Assembly (NCBI GenBank): GCA_002382025.1
Contig: DFZB01000041.1
Location: 14,476 to 28,716, forward strand
Direction of reading: 5' to 3'
Length of the DNA: 14,241 nt
Source: Patescibacteria group bacterium UBA4067
GTDB lineage: Bacteria > Patescibacteriota > Minisyncoccia > Minisyncoccales > Minisyncoccaceae
Positions 12,889-14,241 of this stretch are shown here, in pieces. The notes beneath the pieces were generated by a model. The model was not told the DNA's origin, searched no databases, and saw only the letters and a program-made list of their open reading frames with translations. Numbering within the stretch: position 1 is the first letter of the stretch; each line of letters starts with the position of its first letter. Position numbers and translations under genes: made by a program.

Positions 12889-13844
12889 AATAATTGAATA
12901 ATAATATTACTTAATTTTTCTGGATCATGAATAACATCACCTTCTTTTGTTATAATGTCTTCTTTTATAAATATATTTGATTCTGTTTTTTGTTTAACTA
13001 AATCTAATAATTCGCTATGTTCTTTTTTGTAATTTTCTAATCTTTTATCAGAAATTTCTTTATTATTCAAAATAACATAATCTAAAGAACACTGTAAACA
13101 TGTTTCTATGACATCTACAAAGTCTTCAACATAAAATCCATTAGATTCTCCTTTTTTGTTTAATAAATTAGGAATGTATATTTTCTTTGCTTTACTCTCT
13201 TTTATTGCTTCACAAGCTCCATTAACAAGAAGTACCTGCATTAAAGAAGAATAAATATCTCCTGGTCCAATAATTACTGCATCAGCAATACTTATTCTTT
13301 TAACTGTTTGGGGACAAACATTAACTTCTGGTCTTAAAAATATCTTTTCGATTTTTAAACTCGAGTCATGCTTGGGAACATCAATATTTATTTCTCCCAC
13401 TATCTCTTGACCATTTTCTAAAACAGCCACTAAATCAGCATTATGAATTGTTGAAGGAAGTATCTTGTGCGTTCCTAGAAAATTATTCAATCTTTCAAAT
13501 ACTTCTCTGTATGAACATTTGTTTAAAACTAATCCAGCAAAAATAATATTTCCTAAAACGTGTCCCTTCAATTCTCCTTCATTAAATCTATAATTTAATA
13601 ATTCTTTATCGTCAAAAGAAAGATTGGCTAGTTCAATAAAAGCCCTTCTTAAATCTCCTGGAGAAATAATGTCGTAATCATTTCTTAATTTTCCAGAAGA
13701 TCCTCCTGAATCTAAAACACATGAAACAACAGTTAATTCCACATCTTTATCCTTTAATCCTCTTAAAACTGTTTTGGGCATGGCGTTTCCTCCACCAATG
13801 CAAACAACTTTCTTGGTTTTTTTTACAAATGGGTTTCTAAACAT
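12876..13844 (-). CDS. YvcK/CofD-family protein (gluconeogenesis factor-like)
   Basis: This is a 322-residue member of the family that includes bacterial YvcK and the archaeal 2-phospho-L-lactate transferase CofD. Seen are GGGNAMPKTVLRGL (17-30), the diagnostic LDSGGSSGKLRNDYDIISPGDLRRAF (44-69), GHVLGNIIFAGL (94-105), NADLVAVLENGQEIVGEINI (135-154), ADAVIIGPGDIYSSLM (188-202) and IPNLLNKKGESNGF (224-237). No coenzyme F420 genes are in view, so YvcK is the better reading. YvcK proteins influence cell shape and peptidoglycan synthesis during growth on gluconeogenic carbon, and bind UDP-GlcNAc. The stop side overlaps the GlmU-like gene by 13 bases and the start overlaps the oxidoreductase beta subunit by 22 bases, so the three are one transcript. 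Confidence 0.9.
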   Translation of the reverse strand: MFRNPFVKKTKKVVCIGGGNAMPKTVLRGLKDKDVELTVVSCVLDSGGSSGKLRNDYDIISPGDLRRAFIELANLSFDDKELLNYRFNEGELKGHVLGNIIFAGLVLNKCSYREVFERLNNFLGTHKILPSTIHNADLVAVLENGQEIVGEINIDVPKHDSSLKIEKIFLRPEVNVCPQTVKRISIADAVIIGPGDIYSSLMQVLLVNGACEAIKESKAKKIYIPNLLNKKGESNGFYVEDFVDVIETCLQCSLDYVILNNKEISDKRLENYKKEHSELLDLVKQKTESNIFIKEDIITKEGDVIHDPEKLSNIIIQLLCKQ

Positions 13845-14241
13845 TTTTTAATGTTAGTTTCTTTTTTCTCTGTTATTCTTTTATTTACTATTTTTTCATA
13901 AGAGTCCTTGTTTTCACTATAAAATAGTCCTAAAGGAATCTTACCCTCTCCATTGTAATTCCACTCTTCAATTAATTCTCTTGCCTCTTTAATGTCTCTT
14001 TTTCTATCTTCAACCTCATAGACCCTATCGTTATAAAATTTAGAATTATCATAAAAAGAAATACATGGTTGAAGAATTTCAACAAAACTAAAACCTTCGT
14101 GATCAATAGCTTTTTTAATTATTGAAGATAAATGATCAATTTTTGAAGAAAAACTTCTAGCGATAAATGTTGCTTTAGAATCAAGCATTAGCTCTAAAGG
14201 ATTTAAAGGTTCTTCAATTATTCCATCTGGAGTTGACCTTG
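13823..14241 (-). CDS. 2-oxoacid:ferredoxin oxidoreductase beta subunit, C-terminal part (5' end outside window)
   Basis: The frame is open to the window edge and gives 138 residues. The first in-frame ATG at 14188 is internal: the codons before it (RSTPDGIIEEPLNPLEL) continue the family alignment. The stretch SKATFIARSFSSKIDHL then AIDHEGFSFVEILQPCISFYD matches the C-terminal half of the TPP-binding beta subunit (PorB/KorB) of pyruvate- or 2-oxoglutarate-type ferredoxin oxidoreductases, which make acyl-CoA, CO2 and reduced ferredoxin. The thiamine-diphosphate and Fe-S binding N-terminal part is not visible, nor is the alpha subunit, so the exact substrate cannot be told. It overlaps the YvcK-like gene by 22 bases and is upstream in the same transcript. 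Reduced ferredoxin is a plausible electron source for radical SAM enzymes, but that link is speculative. Confidence 0.85.
   Translation of the reverse strand, partial: RSTPDGIIEEPLNPLELMLDSKATFIARSFSSKIDHLSSIIKKAIDHEGFSFVEILQPCISFYDNSKFYNDRVYEVEDRKRDIKEARELIEEWNYNGEGKIPLGLFYSENKDSYEKIVNKRITEKKETNIKKCLETHL

Noticed and set aside
1..14241. Alternative genetic code, CRISPR array, IS element or att site
   Set aside because: TGA is used as a stop for topA and never needed as sense; no spaced repeat array, transposase, or direct repeat flanking the tRNA was seen.

Overview
This is an AT-rich (by eye about 30% GC), gene-dense bacterial segment with no rRNA, CRISPR array, transposase or gene-free stretch over 300 bases. 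The standard code fits: topA ends on TGA and no gene needs UGA as a sense codon. Compact coupled genes, a bacterial parAB pair, a zinc-ribbon TopA and a tRNA without an encoded CCA fit a small-genome lineage. Patescibacteria (CPR, Parcubacteria-like) is my best guess, inferred from style only.

Region 1 (1-3450, plus strand) is a housekeeping run: the 3' end of pth, topA overlapping it, and a membrane-anchored GH3 glycosidase sharing an ATGA overlap with topA. It faces an unidentified 154-residue gene (3459-3923, minus), which is divergent from a radical SAM gene at 4035.

Region 2 (about 3930-9610) is the unusual part. A minus-strand operon starts at one good promoter (8898-8926). It runs: 59-residue Cys-containing small protein, radical SAM/SPASM enzyme, MTA phosphorylase-type nucleoside phosphorylase (overlapping the radical SAM gene), ABC-F ATPase (4 bases later). 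A second radical SAM protein with a SPASM-like tail (4035-5012, plus) converges on the ABC-F gene, their stop codons overlapping. On the other side of the operon promoter, divergently, lie a 48-residue membrane protein with an excellent ribosome binding site and a short beta-carbonic-anhydrase-like protein. The arrangement resembles a peptide-modification (RiPP-like) locus: candidate substrate, two peptide-type radical SAM enzymes, an enzyme able in principle to remove the 5'-deoxyadenosine by-product, and a ribosome-associated ABC-F protein. This is inference; no product is demonstrated.

Region 3 (9608-11712) holds parA-parB (minus), tRNA-Leu(CAA), and a 70-residue unidentified gene with its own promoter, 5' hairpin and intrinsic terminator. 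Region 4 (11710-14241, minus) is an overlapping set: the C-terminal part of a 2-oxoacid:ferredoxin oxidoreductase beta subunit, a YvcK/CofD-family protein, and a GlmU-like bifunctional enzyme. GlmU makes UDP-GlcNAc and YvcK is known to bind it, so the pairing is meaningful for cell-wall metabolism.

Promoter reading shows two styles side by side: near-leaderless starts (parA, the 4035 radical SAM gene) and starts with a Shine-Dalgarno (3923, 8975, 11486).
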